Source: Occultella kanbiaonis
GTDB taxonomy: Bacteria > Actinomycetota > Actinomycetes > Actinomycetales > Beutenbergiaceae
Assembly (NCBI RefSeq): GCF_009708215.1
Contig: NZ_CP046175.1
Span: 3,720,001 to 3,784,000, forward strand
DNA length: 64,000 nucleotides
Reading direction: 5' to 3'
In this document: one piece after another, positions 16,046 to 23,324 of the stretch
Layout of the letters: every line of letters starts with the position of its first letter
How positions within the stretch are numbered: the stretch's first letter is position 1
Translations under genes and position numbers: made by a program
The notes under the pieces: model-generated
The model's input: only the letters and a program-made list of their open reading frames with translations
The model's database searches: none
Told to the model about the DNA's origin: nothing

Positions 16046-17653
16046 TCAGAGCGGGACCACGTCGTGGCGGACCAGTCCGTAGACGAGGGAGTCGACCAAC
16101 GCCTCCCAGGACGCCTCGAGGATGTTCGGGCCGACCCCGACCGTGCTCCAGGAGTCCTGGCCGTCGGTCATCTCCAGCAACACCCGGGTGACGGCGTCGG
16201 TGCCGTGGGAGGAGTCAAGCAGCCGCACTTTGTAGTCGATCAGCTCGAAGTCCTCGATCGCCGGGTAGGCCGTCACCAGGGACTGCCGCAGGGCCGCGTC
16301 CAGGGCATTCACCGGGCCGTTGCCCTCACCGGTGGACACCACCCGGACGTCCCCGGTGTGCAGTTTCACGGTGGCCTCGGCGTTAACCTCGCCGGTCTGC
16401 TGGGTGTGCTCGACGATCGCGCGCCAGGACTCGGTGCGGAAGTAGGCGGGCCGGGTCCCCGCGATCTCCTCGCGCAGGAGGAGTTCGAACGAGGCGTCCG
16501 CGGCGTCGAACGTGTACCCGTTCGCCTCGGCGTCCTTGACCCGCTCGGTGACCCGGCCGAGCAGGTCGCTCTGGCCGCTGAGGTCGAACCCGAGCTCGCG
16601 GCCCTTCAGCTCGATGCTGGCCCGGCCGGCCATGTCCGAGACGAGCATGCGCATGTCGTTGCCGACCTTGCGCGGGTCGATGTGCTGGTACAGGTCGGGG
16701 TCCACGCGGATGGCGCTCGCGTGCAGACCAGCCTTGTGCGCGAACGCGCTCGCCCCGATGTAGGGCTGCCGGGCGAACGGGGCGATGTTGGTGATCTCGC
16801 TGACCGCGTGCGCGATCCGGGTGACCTCGGCCAGGCCCGCGCCGCCGAGGACCGGGATCTCCAGCTTCAGCTCGAGGTTCGCGACCACGGCGAGCAGGTC
16901 GGCGTTCCCGGTGCGTTCGCCGTAGCCGTTCACGGTGCCCTGCACGTGGTGGGCACCGGCGATGACGGCGGCCATCGAGTTCGCCACGGCGCAGCCGGAG
17001 TCGTTGTGGGCATGGATGCCGAGGCGGCCGTCGGTGCGCTCGCGCACCGAGGAGACGATGTCGAACACCCAGTCCGGCAGCATGCCGCCGTTCGTGTCGC
17101 AGAGGGCGACGACGTCCGCCCCGGCCTCGAACGCCGTCGTCACCGCGCGCAGCGCGTAGTCGGGATCGAACCGGTACCCGTCGAAGAAGTGCTCGGCGTC
17201 GACGATCACGCGGCGGCCTGCGTCGGTCAGGTAGGCGACGGTGTCCGCGATCATGGCGAGGTTCTCGTCGCCGTCGGTGCGCAGGGCGCGCTCGACGTGC
17301 CGGATGTCGCTCTTCGCGACGAGCGTGATCGTCGGCGCGGCGGAATCGAGCAACGCGCGCACCTGGGTGTCGGTGTGTGCCCGGCCGCCGGCCTTGCGGG
17401 TCGAGCCGAACGCCGCGAGCTCAGCGTTGGAGAACGTCAGGTCCTTCTCCGCGCGGGCGAAGAACTCCGTGTCCTTCGGAATCGCACCTGGCCAGCCGCC
17501 CTCGATGAACGTCACCCCGAGCTCGTCCAGGAGTGGGGCGATGGCCAGCTTGTCCGCGACGGAGAGGTTCATCCCCTCCTGCTGGGCGCCATCGCGCAGG
17601 GTGGTGTCATAGACGTGCACATCGGCGACGTCGGGCTTCGATGCGGTACTCAT
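16046..17653 (-). CDS. cimA: (R)-citramalate synthase
   Basis: 535 aa. Condenses acetyl-CoA with pyruvate to citramalate, the first step of the threonine-independent isoleucine route. HMGL-like TIM barrel: VYDTTLRDGAQQEGMNLS near the start, IEGGWPGAIPKDTEFF, metal-binding IHAHNDSGCAVAN, and HHVQGTVNGYGERTGNADL. The C-terminal third (from about residue 395) is a LeuA-type allosteric dimer domain, consistent with isoleucine feedback. The IEGGWPG and KDTEFF signatures separate it from 2-isopropylmalate synthase (leuA). A leader peptide with Val-Leu-Ile-Ile codons and a terminator lie upstream, so expression should follow branched-chain aminoacyl-tRNA supply. Confidence 0.92.
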   Translation of the reverse strand: MSTASKPDVADVHVYDTTLRDGAQQEGMNLSVADKLAIAPLLDELGVTFIEGGWPGAIPKDTEFFARAEKDLTFSNAELAAFGSTRKAGGRAHTDTQVRALLDSAAPTITLVAKSDIRHVERALRTDGDENLAMIADTVAYLTDAGRRVIVDAEHFFDGYRFDPDYALRAVTTAFEAGADVVALCDTNGGMLPDWVFDIVSSVRERTDGRLGIHAHNDSGCAVANSMAAVIAGAHHVQGTVNGYGERTGNADLLAVVANLELKLEIPVLGGAGLAEVTRIAHAVSEITNIAPFARQPYIGASAFAHKAGLHASAIRVDPDLYQHIDPRKVGNDMRMLVSDMAGRASIELKGRELGFDLSGQSDLLGRVTERVKDAEANGYTFDAADASFELLLREEIAGTRPAYFRTESWRAIVEHTQQTGEVNAEATVKLHTGDVRVVSTGEGNGPVNALDAALRQSLVTAYPAIEDFELIDYKVRLLDSSHGTDAVTRVLLEMTDGQDSWSTVGVGPNILEASWEALVDSLVYGLVRHDVVPL

Positions 17654-17782
17654 GTCGTCAGCTTCCGGGTGGTACGGGTCCTGCTGTTCTCCTCATCCTC
17701 CTCGCCCGGAACGGGGTGCCGCCCGCGCGGATCGGATGTCTGTGCTGCCATCGGCGTCACCGGGATGGTTGGCCCCGGCAAC

Positions 17783-17812
17783 AAAAAGACCCCCCGGGGT
17801 GCGGGAGGTCTG
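17783..17812 (-). terminator. cimA attenuator terminator
   Basis: In the minus-strand transcript the stem AGACCTCCC / GGGGGGTCT is followed by TTTTTG, a canonical intrinsic terminator about 25 nt after the leader stop codon and 130 nt before cimA. A second hairpin (GCGCGTTCG with CGAACGCGC, 17812-17838) lies between leader and terminator and could serve in the alternative pairing. Confidence 0.85.
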
Positions 17813-17837
17813 CGCGTTCGCCGAGGCGACGAACGCG

Positions 17838-17870
17838 CTAATCGATAATCAGGACGCTGGTGGGCATCAT
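17838..17870 (-). CDS. cimA leader peptide
   Basis: Ten-codon reading frame MMPTSVLIID: four consecutive branched-chain codons (Val, Leu, Ile, Ile) just before the stop. CATCAT lies six bases before the first ATG, matching a -10 hexamer of a leaderless transcript. With the hairpins that follow it makes a ribosome-mediated attenuator sensing Ile/Leu/Val-tRNA. The region 17654-17960 contains nothing else that looks coding. Confidence 0.8.
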   Translation of the reverse strand: MMPTSVLIID

Positions 17871-17959
17871 TCGCTCATGATGTCACATCCGCGGGGCGAG
17901 AGCGCACACGGGCGCTCGCGCCGGACGAGGATGTCCGGGTGAGGTCATAACCTCAGGGG

Positions 17960-19630
17960 GTGGAGATCCTGGTCGCGTCCGAGGCGGGGACGCTGCACGC
18001 GCTCGCCCTGGACGACGATCTCGCGCCGACCCGCACGCAGCGGCTCGACCGGTCGGAGTTCGCCGCCTTCGCCGCGTCGGTCGAGCCCGAGCAGCCCCGG
18101 TGGGTCTGGGCGGACACGGCGGCCCTGTATCCCGAGCTGCTCCGCGACGACGTCCGGGTGCAACGCTGCCTGGACCTTCGCCTGTGCCACGTGATCCTGC
18201 GCCATGCGGCACCGGGTTCGTTCGAGGGGGACGACCTCTGGGACTCGCCGGTACTGGCCGAGGCGGACCCGACGCCGTCGCTGCTCGACGACCTCGAGGA
18301 CATGGCCCGGCTCGGCGACGTCGGCCCCGAGGAGCTGCTCGCCGAACGGATCCGCCAGCGGGACGCCCTCGTTGCCGTGGCTGACCCGGGCCGGGTGCGC
18401 TTCCTCCTGGCCGCCGAGTCCGCCGGTGCCCTGATCGCCGCGGAGATCGCGCACGACGGGCTGCCCTGGGACCTCGAGGCCCACGATCGGATCCTGACCG
18501 ACGTACTCGGGCCGCGACCCCGGCCGGGGATGCGGCCCAAGCGGCTCGAGGAACTGGCCGGGATCATCCAGGAGCGCCTGTCCGCGCCCCGGTTGAACCC
18601 GGACTCGCCGGTGGATCTGCTGCGCACCCTGCGCCGGGCCGGCCTCGACGTGAAGAGCACCAGCAAGTGGGAACTGCGGGAACTCGACCATCCCGTGGTG
18701 GAGCCGCTGCTGGAGTACAAGCGCCTGGCCCGCCTCCTGAGCGCGAACGGCTGGACCTGGATGGACTCCTGGGTGCGCCCGGGCACGCAGGATCGGCGCG
18801 GCCGGTTCTTCCCGGACTACGTCCCCGGCGGGGTGGTCACCGGCCGCTGGGCCACGAGCGGTGGCGGCGCCCTGCAGCTTCCGAAGCAGATCCGGGCGGC
18901 GGTCCGTGCCGATCCCGGTTGGAAGCTCGTGGTGGCGGATGTCGCCCAGATCGAGCCACGGGTGCTCGCGGCGATGTCCCGGGACGAGGCCCTCGCCGCG
19001 GCCAGCCGTGGCACGGACCTCTACCAGGGACTCGTGGACGCCGGGATCGTCGACACCCGGGCCCACGCGAAGGTGGCGATGCTTGGCGCGCTCTACGGGG
19101 CCACCACCGGTGAGGCGGGGCACCTCATGCCGCGGCTGCTGCGGGCCTATCCGCGCGCGACGGGTCTCGTCGAGGACGCGGCCCGCACGGGCGAGCGGGG
19201 CGGAGTGGTCCGCACCTGGCTCGGCCGCACGTCACCGCCACCGTCGGCGACGTGGCGCGAGGTCCAGGGCCAGGCGACCCAGCCGGACGCCGGGGAGTCC
19301 GCCGAGCGGCGTGCCCGGCAGCAGGCTCGCGACTGGGGCCGGTTCACCCGCAACTTCGTGGTGCAGGGCACCGCGGCCGAGTGGGCGCTCGTCTGGATGG
19401 CGGAGATCCGGCGCCGGCTGACGGCGATGACGAACGGCGCGGATCGTCCGCACCTGGTCTACTTCCTGCACGACGAGGTGATCGTCCACTCCCCTGCCCA
19501 CCTGGTCGACGACGTCGCAACGGCGATCCGCGACGCTTCCGCGGAAGCGGGCCGGCTCCTGTTCACCGGGTTCGGCGTGGAGTTCCCGCTGGACGTGGCG
19601 ATCGTGGAGCACTACGGCGAGGCCGAGTGA
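17960..19630 (+). CDS. Bifunctional 3'-5' exonuclease/DNA polymerase (PolA-like)
   Basis: 556 aa, family A polymerase lacking the 5' nuclease domain; actinobacterial paralogue of PolA. Polymerase motifs: TGRWATSGGGALQLPKQIRAA; motif A as VADVAQIEPRVLA (Asp kept, the usual DYSQIELR altered); motif B region KVAMLGALYGATTGEA; motif C FLHDEVIVHSP. The N-terminal 200 residues correspond to a degenerate exonuclease domain without an obvious DEDD set. GTG start with TAACCT six bases upstream (leaderless). Role in replication or repair is unproven. Bases 19534-19549 near the 3' end are an exact copy of the palindrome that is amplified at 20.8-21.4 kb. Confidence 0.85.
   Translation: MEILVASEAGTLHALALDDDLAPTRTQRLDRSEFAAFAASVEPEQPRWVWADTAALYPELLRDDVRVQRCLDLRLCHVILRHAAPGSFEGDDLWDSPVLAEADPTPSLLDDLEDMARLGDVGPEELLAERIRQRDALVAVADPGRVRFLLAAESAGALIAAEIAHDGLPWDLEAHDRILTDVLGPRPRPGMRPKRLEELAGIIQERLSAPRLNPDSPVDLLRTLRRAGLDVKSTSKWELRELDHPVVEPLLEYKRLARLLSANGWTWMDSWVRPGTQDRRGRFFPDYVPGGVVTGRWATSGGGALQLPKQIRAAVRADPGWKLVVADVAQIEPRVLAAMSRDEALAAASRGTDLYQGLVDAGIVDTRAHAKVAMLGALYGATTGEAGHLMPRLLRAYPRATGLVEDAARTGERGGVVRTWLGRTSPPPSATWREVQGQATQPDAGESAERRARQQARDWGRFTRNFVVQGTAAEWALVWMAEIRRRLTAMTNGADRPHLVYFLHDEVIVHSPAHLVDDVATAIRDASAEAGRLLFTGFGVEFPLDVAIVEHYGEAE
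19534..19549. repeat. Intragenic copy of the CTTCCGCGGAAG palindrome
   Basis: Sixteen-base perfect palindrome CGCTTCCGCGGAAGCG inside the polymerase gene, read as part of DASAEAG. It is identical to the units of the array at 20786-21400. It may be chance in an Ala-rich helix, or a unit that landed in frame. Confidence 0.6.
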
Positions 19631-19637
19631 GGGCCGG

Positions 19638-20681
19638 TCACGGCAGCGCGACCTCCAGGACCACCCAGGTCCCGTCGAGGAACTGGGTCGTCACGACGAT
19701 GCCGGCATGGACCGCGCTCGGCGCGGACGCGGTGGTGCCGTCGGCGTGGGTGATCGTGCGCCCGCCCTCCACCACGTCGATGGTGACCCGGTAGGTGTCG
19801 TCGACCTGTTCCACGTCCGCGCCGGCGGTCTCGACGCTGGCGGTGCCGCCGGCGAGCGTCGATCCCTGTGTGTGGAGGTCGTTCACGCTCGCGATCGCGC
19901 CCGTGCAGAACGCACAGTCCGGTCCGCTGATCGCCTCGAGCGCGGCCACCTCGCGGGCGAGGTGCGCATCGGAGTAGGTCAGGAAGAAGTTGGCCGCCGC
20001 GGCCACCGCGCCGGCTCGGCCGGCATCGTCCAGGTCCGCCGGCGGCTCGGCCAGCGGCGCGGCGAACGGCCCCGACCCGAAGCTCACGCCGTCGACCTGC
20101 CACCCGTCGGCGCCCCACACGACCGAGACCCAGAGCTCGGGGTAGCGGCCGTTGGCTTGCTCGACCTGACTCCCGTCACCAGAGATCCGGATGCTCGGCG
20201 CCTCCACGACATCCAGCTGCACGATGTAGCGCCCATCCGCGCCGTCCTCACCGCTGGTGAGGGCGTGCAGGATCTCGAAGTCACCGCCGGCGTTCCTGCC
20301 GCCCTCGGCGTGGAGCTCGGCGGCACCGTCCGCGATCTGCGCGCAGACGGCACAGTCCTCGGTACCCAGCGCCTCCCACTCGTCCAGGTCGCCCGAGGTG
20401 AACAGGTACGGGAAGAGGCTGATGAAGTACGACGCTGCCGCGACCGCACCCTCCGGTCCGGGGTCGTCCAGCGCGTCCGGGCGGACCGGTGGCGCAACGC
20501 CTTCGAGGGTGTTCTTCTGCCGGTCCTCGGCCTGGGCGACGGTGGCGTTCTCGCCGACCCCGGAGTCGGTCGGCTGACTCCCAGCGGGAGATCCTTCGCA
20601 TCCCGGGACCAGGACAAGCGCGGCAAGGGCCACCACGGAGGTGACCGAACGGTGGATCCGAGCACTCGAGTTCGATGGCAT
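19638..20681 (-). CDS. DUF6318-type lipoprotein with two repeated modules
   Basis: 347 aa from the ATG at 20681; TACCGT six bases upstream indicates a leaderless mRNA. Lipobox VPGC at Cys28. Two homologous modules follow: GPEGAVAAASYFISLFPYLFTSGDLDEWEALGTEDCAVC region (about 75-200) and AGRAGAVAAAANFFLTYSDAHL...GPDCAFC (about 215-345). Each has a CxxC that could form a disulfide or bind metal outside the cell. DUF6318 is an actinobacterial family without known function. It resembles the single-module lipoprotein at 22188-22817, including the promoter, so the pair probably arose by duplication. Confidence 0.75.
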   Translation of the reverse strand: MPSNSSARIHRSVTSVVALAALVLVPGCEGSPAGSQPTDSGVGENATVAQAEDRQKNTLEGVAPPVRPDALDDPGPEGAVAAASYFISLFPYLFTSGDLDEWEALGTEDCAVCAQIADGAAELHAEGGRNAGGDFEILHALTSGEDGADGRYIVQLDVVEAPSIRISGDGSQVEQANGRYPELWVSVVWGADGWQVDGVSFGSGPFAAPLAEPPADLDDAGRAGAVAAAANFFLTYSDAHLAREVAALEAISGPDCAFCTGAIASVNDLHTQGSTLAGGTASVETAGADVEQVDDTYRVTIDVVEGGRTITHADGTTASAPSAVHAGIVVTTQFLDGTWVVLEVALP

Positions 20682-20785
20682 GCTCGGACGGTAGTGACGG
20701 CGTCGCAGCCGTGTGCGAGGCCTGTGGATAACCCGGCGCCGCCGTGCTCGTCTGAGCCGGAGGGAGCGACGTGCAGGTGAGCTTG

Positions 20786-21400
20786 GCGCTTCCGCGGAAG
20801 CGCCGCCGGCGAGCCGCGTCACAAGACTCGCACCGATTCCACGGAGGCGGATCACGCTTCAGCGCTTCCGCGGAAGCGCTGAACGCTCCGCCACGCTCAA
20901 GGCACCAGGTTCGTCCCGGCAGGCTCCACGCGGAGCGGGTCTGACACCGCGACCGTCCTGGACGCCGTGCTCGGCGGAACAGGGGGCAGGGGTGTGCAGG
21001 TGAGCTTGGCGCTTCCGCGGAAGCGCGAGGTGGGCGGACGCTTCCGCGGAAGCGCGAAGTGGCCGGGTGCTTCCGCGGAAGCGCAAAGTGGCCGGGTGCT
21101 TCCGCGGAAGCGCAAAGAGCCCGAACGCTTCCGCGGAAGCGCTACCGGCGAGTCGCGTCGCAAGACTCGCACCGACTCCACGGAGGCGGACCACGCTTCA
21201 GCGCTTCCGCGGAAGCGCGAGGTGCCCGGACGCTTCCGCGGAAGCGCGACGTGGCCGTGCCGTGCTCGGCGGAGCAGGGTGCAGGGGCGTGCCAGGTGGG
21301 CTCGGCGCTTCCGCGGAAGCGCTACCGGCGAGTCGCGTCACAAGACTCGCACCGACTCCACCGGGGTGGGATCCGCGCTTCAGAGCTTCCGCGGAAGCGC
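20786..21400. repeat. Array of palindromic repeats, core CTTCCGCGGAAG
   Basis: Eleven copies of the perfect palindrome GCGCTTCCGCGGAAGCGC or its 14-16-bp core, centred near 20794, 20870, 21017, 21046, 21075, 21104, 21133, 21209, 21238, 21313 and 21391. Five successive copies (21017-21133) are exactly 29 bp apart and another pair (21209/21238) also 29; other steps are 75-78 and 147 bp. The 17-bp spacers in the 29-bp part are similar to each other. Longer spacers share a 64-bp block with its own GCGAGTC/GACTCGC hairpin. Because 29 is not a multiple of three, the frame rotates through RFRGSA, LPRKR and ASAEA, arguing the region is not coding. No gene is called between 20682 and 21417. Confidence 0.9.
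20881..20963 (-). pseudogene. Duplicated 3' end of the PKD-protein gene
   Basis: About 83 bp nearly identical (roughly six differences) to 21402-21485, the 3' end of the neighbouring PKD gene. Translated on the minus strand it reads TVAVSDPLRVEPAGTNLVP, against TVSDPLRVETAETNLVP in the intact gene, and keeps the stop codon. Upstream the similarity ends in the palindrome array, so this is a gene remnant or a segment carried along when the array units were duplicated. Confidence 0.75.
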
Positions 21401-21417
21401 TGAACGCTCCGCCACGC

Positions 21418-22191
21418 TCAAGGCACCAGGTTCGTCTCGGCGGTCTCCACGCGGAGCGGGTCTGAGACCGTGACCGTCGTGGCCGTGCCGTTCACCGCCA
21501 GCCACGGGCCGGTGCCGTTGATCTGAAACTCGCCCGACCAGCTCGTTGTGAGAGTGATCTCGACCGTCTCGGTCGTCGTGTAGACGTGGGTGAGGGTGTG
21601 GTCCGGGTAGCCGGCGCCCGCCTCCGTGGTGACCAGAGGGGCGGAGCCGTCGCCGAAGTCCCAGGTGAACTCGACGGGCGTCGCGCGCACCGCGACCGGT
21701 AGGCCCAGGACTGTGGTCGAGAACTCCTGGGTGGCGCCGTCCGTGAAGACGATCGTGTCCATATTCACAAGCGTCCACTCCCCCTGGGGCTGGAGATTGA
21801 TCTCCGAGCCGGCCAGGAGCAGTCTCTGGAAGTCCGTGACGGTGAGCGTGAGCGCCTCGGTCGCTGGCACGAGTTCGCCATCACCGTTGCCAGCCTTGAA
21901 TTTCATTGCCACCGTGCCGGACTCCGCCACCAGGGGGCAACCAATCGGTATCGCACTGAAGTCGCTGCCGGGCGGCGGGCAGTCCGGGTAGAGCGCGAAG
22001 ATCTCCTCGACAGTCAGCGCACGGGCAATCGGCGCGGCCGGCTGATTGGAACCATTCGTCTCGAACTCGTCAGTTCCCACGAGTTCGATGACATCATCTT
22101 CTGCTCCGGCGTCGACTGCCACCGCAGGGCATGACGCGACGGCAAGCATGATGGCGCAAGCGACCGGCACAGCGAGTAGCCGACGAGTCAC
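21418..22191 (-). CDS. Secreted PKD-domain protein
   Basis: 257 aa. A signal peptide (RRLLAVPVACAIMLAVASCPAVAV) precedes an exported chain; a Cys at 21 could act as a lipobox but the context SCPA is poor. The recognisable part is a PKD-type beta-sandwich at about 165-225 with VEFTWDFGDGSAPLVTTEAG and HTLTHVYTTTETVEITLT, modules usually found in extracellular proteins. The ATG overlaps the stop of the DUF6318 lipoprotein gene upstream by four bases, so the two are co-translated. Function unknown. Its 3' end abuts the palindrome array and is duplicated there. Confidence 0.72.
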   Translation of the reverse strand: MTRRLLAVPVACAIMLAVASCPAVAVDAGAEDDVIELVGTDEFETNGSNQPAAPIARALTVEEIFALYPDCPPPGSDFSAIPIGCPLVAESGTVAMKFKAGNGDGELVPATEALTLTVTDFQRLLLAGSEINLQPQGEWTLVNMDTIVFTDGATQEFSTTVLGLPVAVRATPVEFTWDFGDGSAPLVTTEAGAGYPDHTLTHVYTTTETVEITLTTSWSGEFQINGTGPWLAVNGTATTVTVSDPLRVETAETNLVP

Positions 22192-22817
22192 TGGTCACTC
22201 CCCGTGTTCAGCCCTTCGATCCTCCAACCGTCGGACGTGTAGAGCACCGAAATTAGGATCTCAGGGTAATCGCCACCGACGACCTCTTCGCGGCTCCCAT
22301 CACCCGAGATTCGGACACTCGGTTCCTCGGAGATATCTAGTTGAACTAGATAGTGGTGACCCTCCCCGTATGGCCCTCCACCCGAGGAGTTCAGAATTGC
22401 AATCTCGCCGCCTGTTGTGCTCCCGTCGTCAGCGTGCAATGTCTCGACCTTCGACGAGATGTCTGCACAGAAACTACATTCCTCAGTGCGCATTTCATCC
22501 CAGACCGACAGGTCGCCCGTTGCGAAAACATACGGGTACAACTGCATGAAGTACGTACCGGCGGCCACGGCGCCTTCGAGACTCTCCTCGTCCATCGCAG
22601 CCGGCCGCTCTGGTGAGGGGAACTCGGTCGGCTCCTCCGTCGTCGGCTCCTCCGTGGTCGGCTCCTCCGTAGTCGGCTCATCGCTCGACTCGGTCGCCGA
22701 CGTCGGCGGCTCGACGGGCTCCCCACCGTCACACCCGGCGACCAGCAGTACCAGGGCGAGGGCCGCCGTCGGGACGGACCAATGGCGCCGTCTCCCCCGC
22801 CACGACCCCCGCGTCAT
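22188..22817 (-). CDS. DUF6318-type lipoprotein
   Basis: 209 aa. Lipobox LLVAGC at Cys29, then a Glu/Pro/Thr linker with three direct EEPTT repeats encoded by near-identical 15-base units. The DUF6318 module (ERPAAMDEESLEGAVAAGTYFMQLYPYVFATGDLSVWDEM...CSFC) fills the rest. Same family as 19638-20681 and the same promoter arrangement (TACGGT six bases before the ATG). Exported, membrane-anchored, function unknown; overlaps the PKD gene by four bases. AT content in the middle (about 22300-22560) is higher than in neighbouring genes, hinting at a different history. Confidence 0.75.
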   Translation of the reverse strand: MTRGSWRGRRRHWSVPTAALALVLLVAGCDGGEPVEPPTSATESSDEPTTEEPTTEEPTTEEPTEFPSPERPAAMDEESLEGAVAAGTYFMQLYPYVFATGDLSVWDEMRTEECSFCADISSKVETLHADDGSTTGGEIAILNSSGGGPYGEGHHYLVQLDISEEPSVRISGDGSREEVVGGDYPEILISVLYTSDGWRIEGLNTGSDQ

Positions 22818-22875
22818 GGACCGACCGTAGTGAATCGACCCCGGATTCGGAAGTCCCTGTGGATAACCCAGGGCG

Positions 22876-22893
22876 GCGCTTCCGCGGAAGCGC
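22876..22893. repeat. Outlying copy of the CTTCCGCGGAAG palindrome
   Basis: Perfect 18-bp GCGCTTCCGCGGAAGCGC in the intergenic space between the divergent DUF6318 and VOC genes, 1.5 kb from the main array. The flanking GTGGATAACCC also occurs before the first array copy (20721-20732), so flank and palindrome may have moved together. Confidence 0.85.
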
Positions 22894-22955
22894 CGGGCGC
22901 GTCGGCCCGCCTGTGCGGCGTATCGTCGAACGGCCCGAGCCGAACGGAGCCACCC

Positions 22956-23309
22956 ATGACCGTCACCCAGTTCATCGCCGACCTCAGGGTCGACGATCTC
23001 GACGAGGCCCGGCGCTTCTACGTCGACGTGCTCGGCCTGACCGAACAGCCCTTGGGACTGGACTGGGTCACCCGATTCGTCGACCCCAGCACCGGTGCCG
23101 CCGTGCAGGTGCTGACCCGCGACGCGACCGCGCCCGAGGACCCCGCGGCGTCGGTGAAGGTGGACGACGTGCATGCCACCTACGCGTCGCTACGCGAGGC
23201 CGGCTACGAGATCGTCCACCCGCTCACGACCGAGCCGTGGGGCGTCGTCCGGTTCTTCGTCCGCACGGCCGACGGCACGGTCCTCAACATCGTCCAGCAC
23301 CACGCCTGA
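22956..23309 (+). CDS. VOC family (glyoxalase/bleomycin-resistance-like) protein
   Basis: 117 aa, one beta-alpha-beta-beta-beta pair module set: FIADLRVDDLDEARRFYVDVLGL, then RFVDPSTGAAVQVLTRD, VDDVHATYASLREAGYEIVHPLTTEPWGVVRFFVRTADGTVLNIVQH. The closing D-P/T-x-G-x-x-x-x-I pattern is the family signature. These are metal-binding lyases, dioxygenases or antibiotic-binding proteins; the substrate cannot be told. Convergent with ilvE, with only 15 bases between stop codons. Confidence 0.85.
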   Translation: MTVTQFIADLRVDDLDEARRFYVDVLGLTEQPLGLDWVTRFVDPSTGAAVQVLTRDATAPEDPAASVKVDDVHATYASLREAGYEIVHPLTTEPWGVVRFFVRTADGTVLNIVQHHA

Positions 23310-23324
23310 CCGCCGGACAGGGAC

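Noticed and set aside
16046-17653. 2-isopropylmalate synthase (leuA)
   Set aside because: IEGGWPG and KDTEFF signatures and length fit citramalate synthase.
21009-21141. CRISPR-like look: short palindromic repeats at 29-bp spacing
   Set aside because: Spacers are only about 17 bp, are similar to one another, and no cas genes are present; palindromic minisatellite fits better.
20859-21473. Reading frames across the palindrome array on both strands (LPRKR/RFRGSA/ASAEA repeats)
   Set aside because: The 29-bp unit rotates the frame and every frame is open simply because the palindrome contains no stop; no ribosome site or conserved protein.
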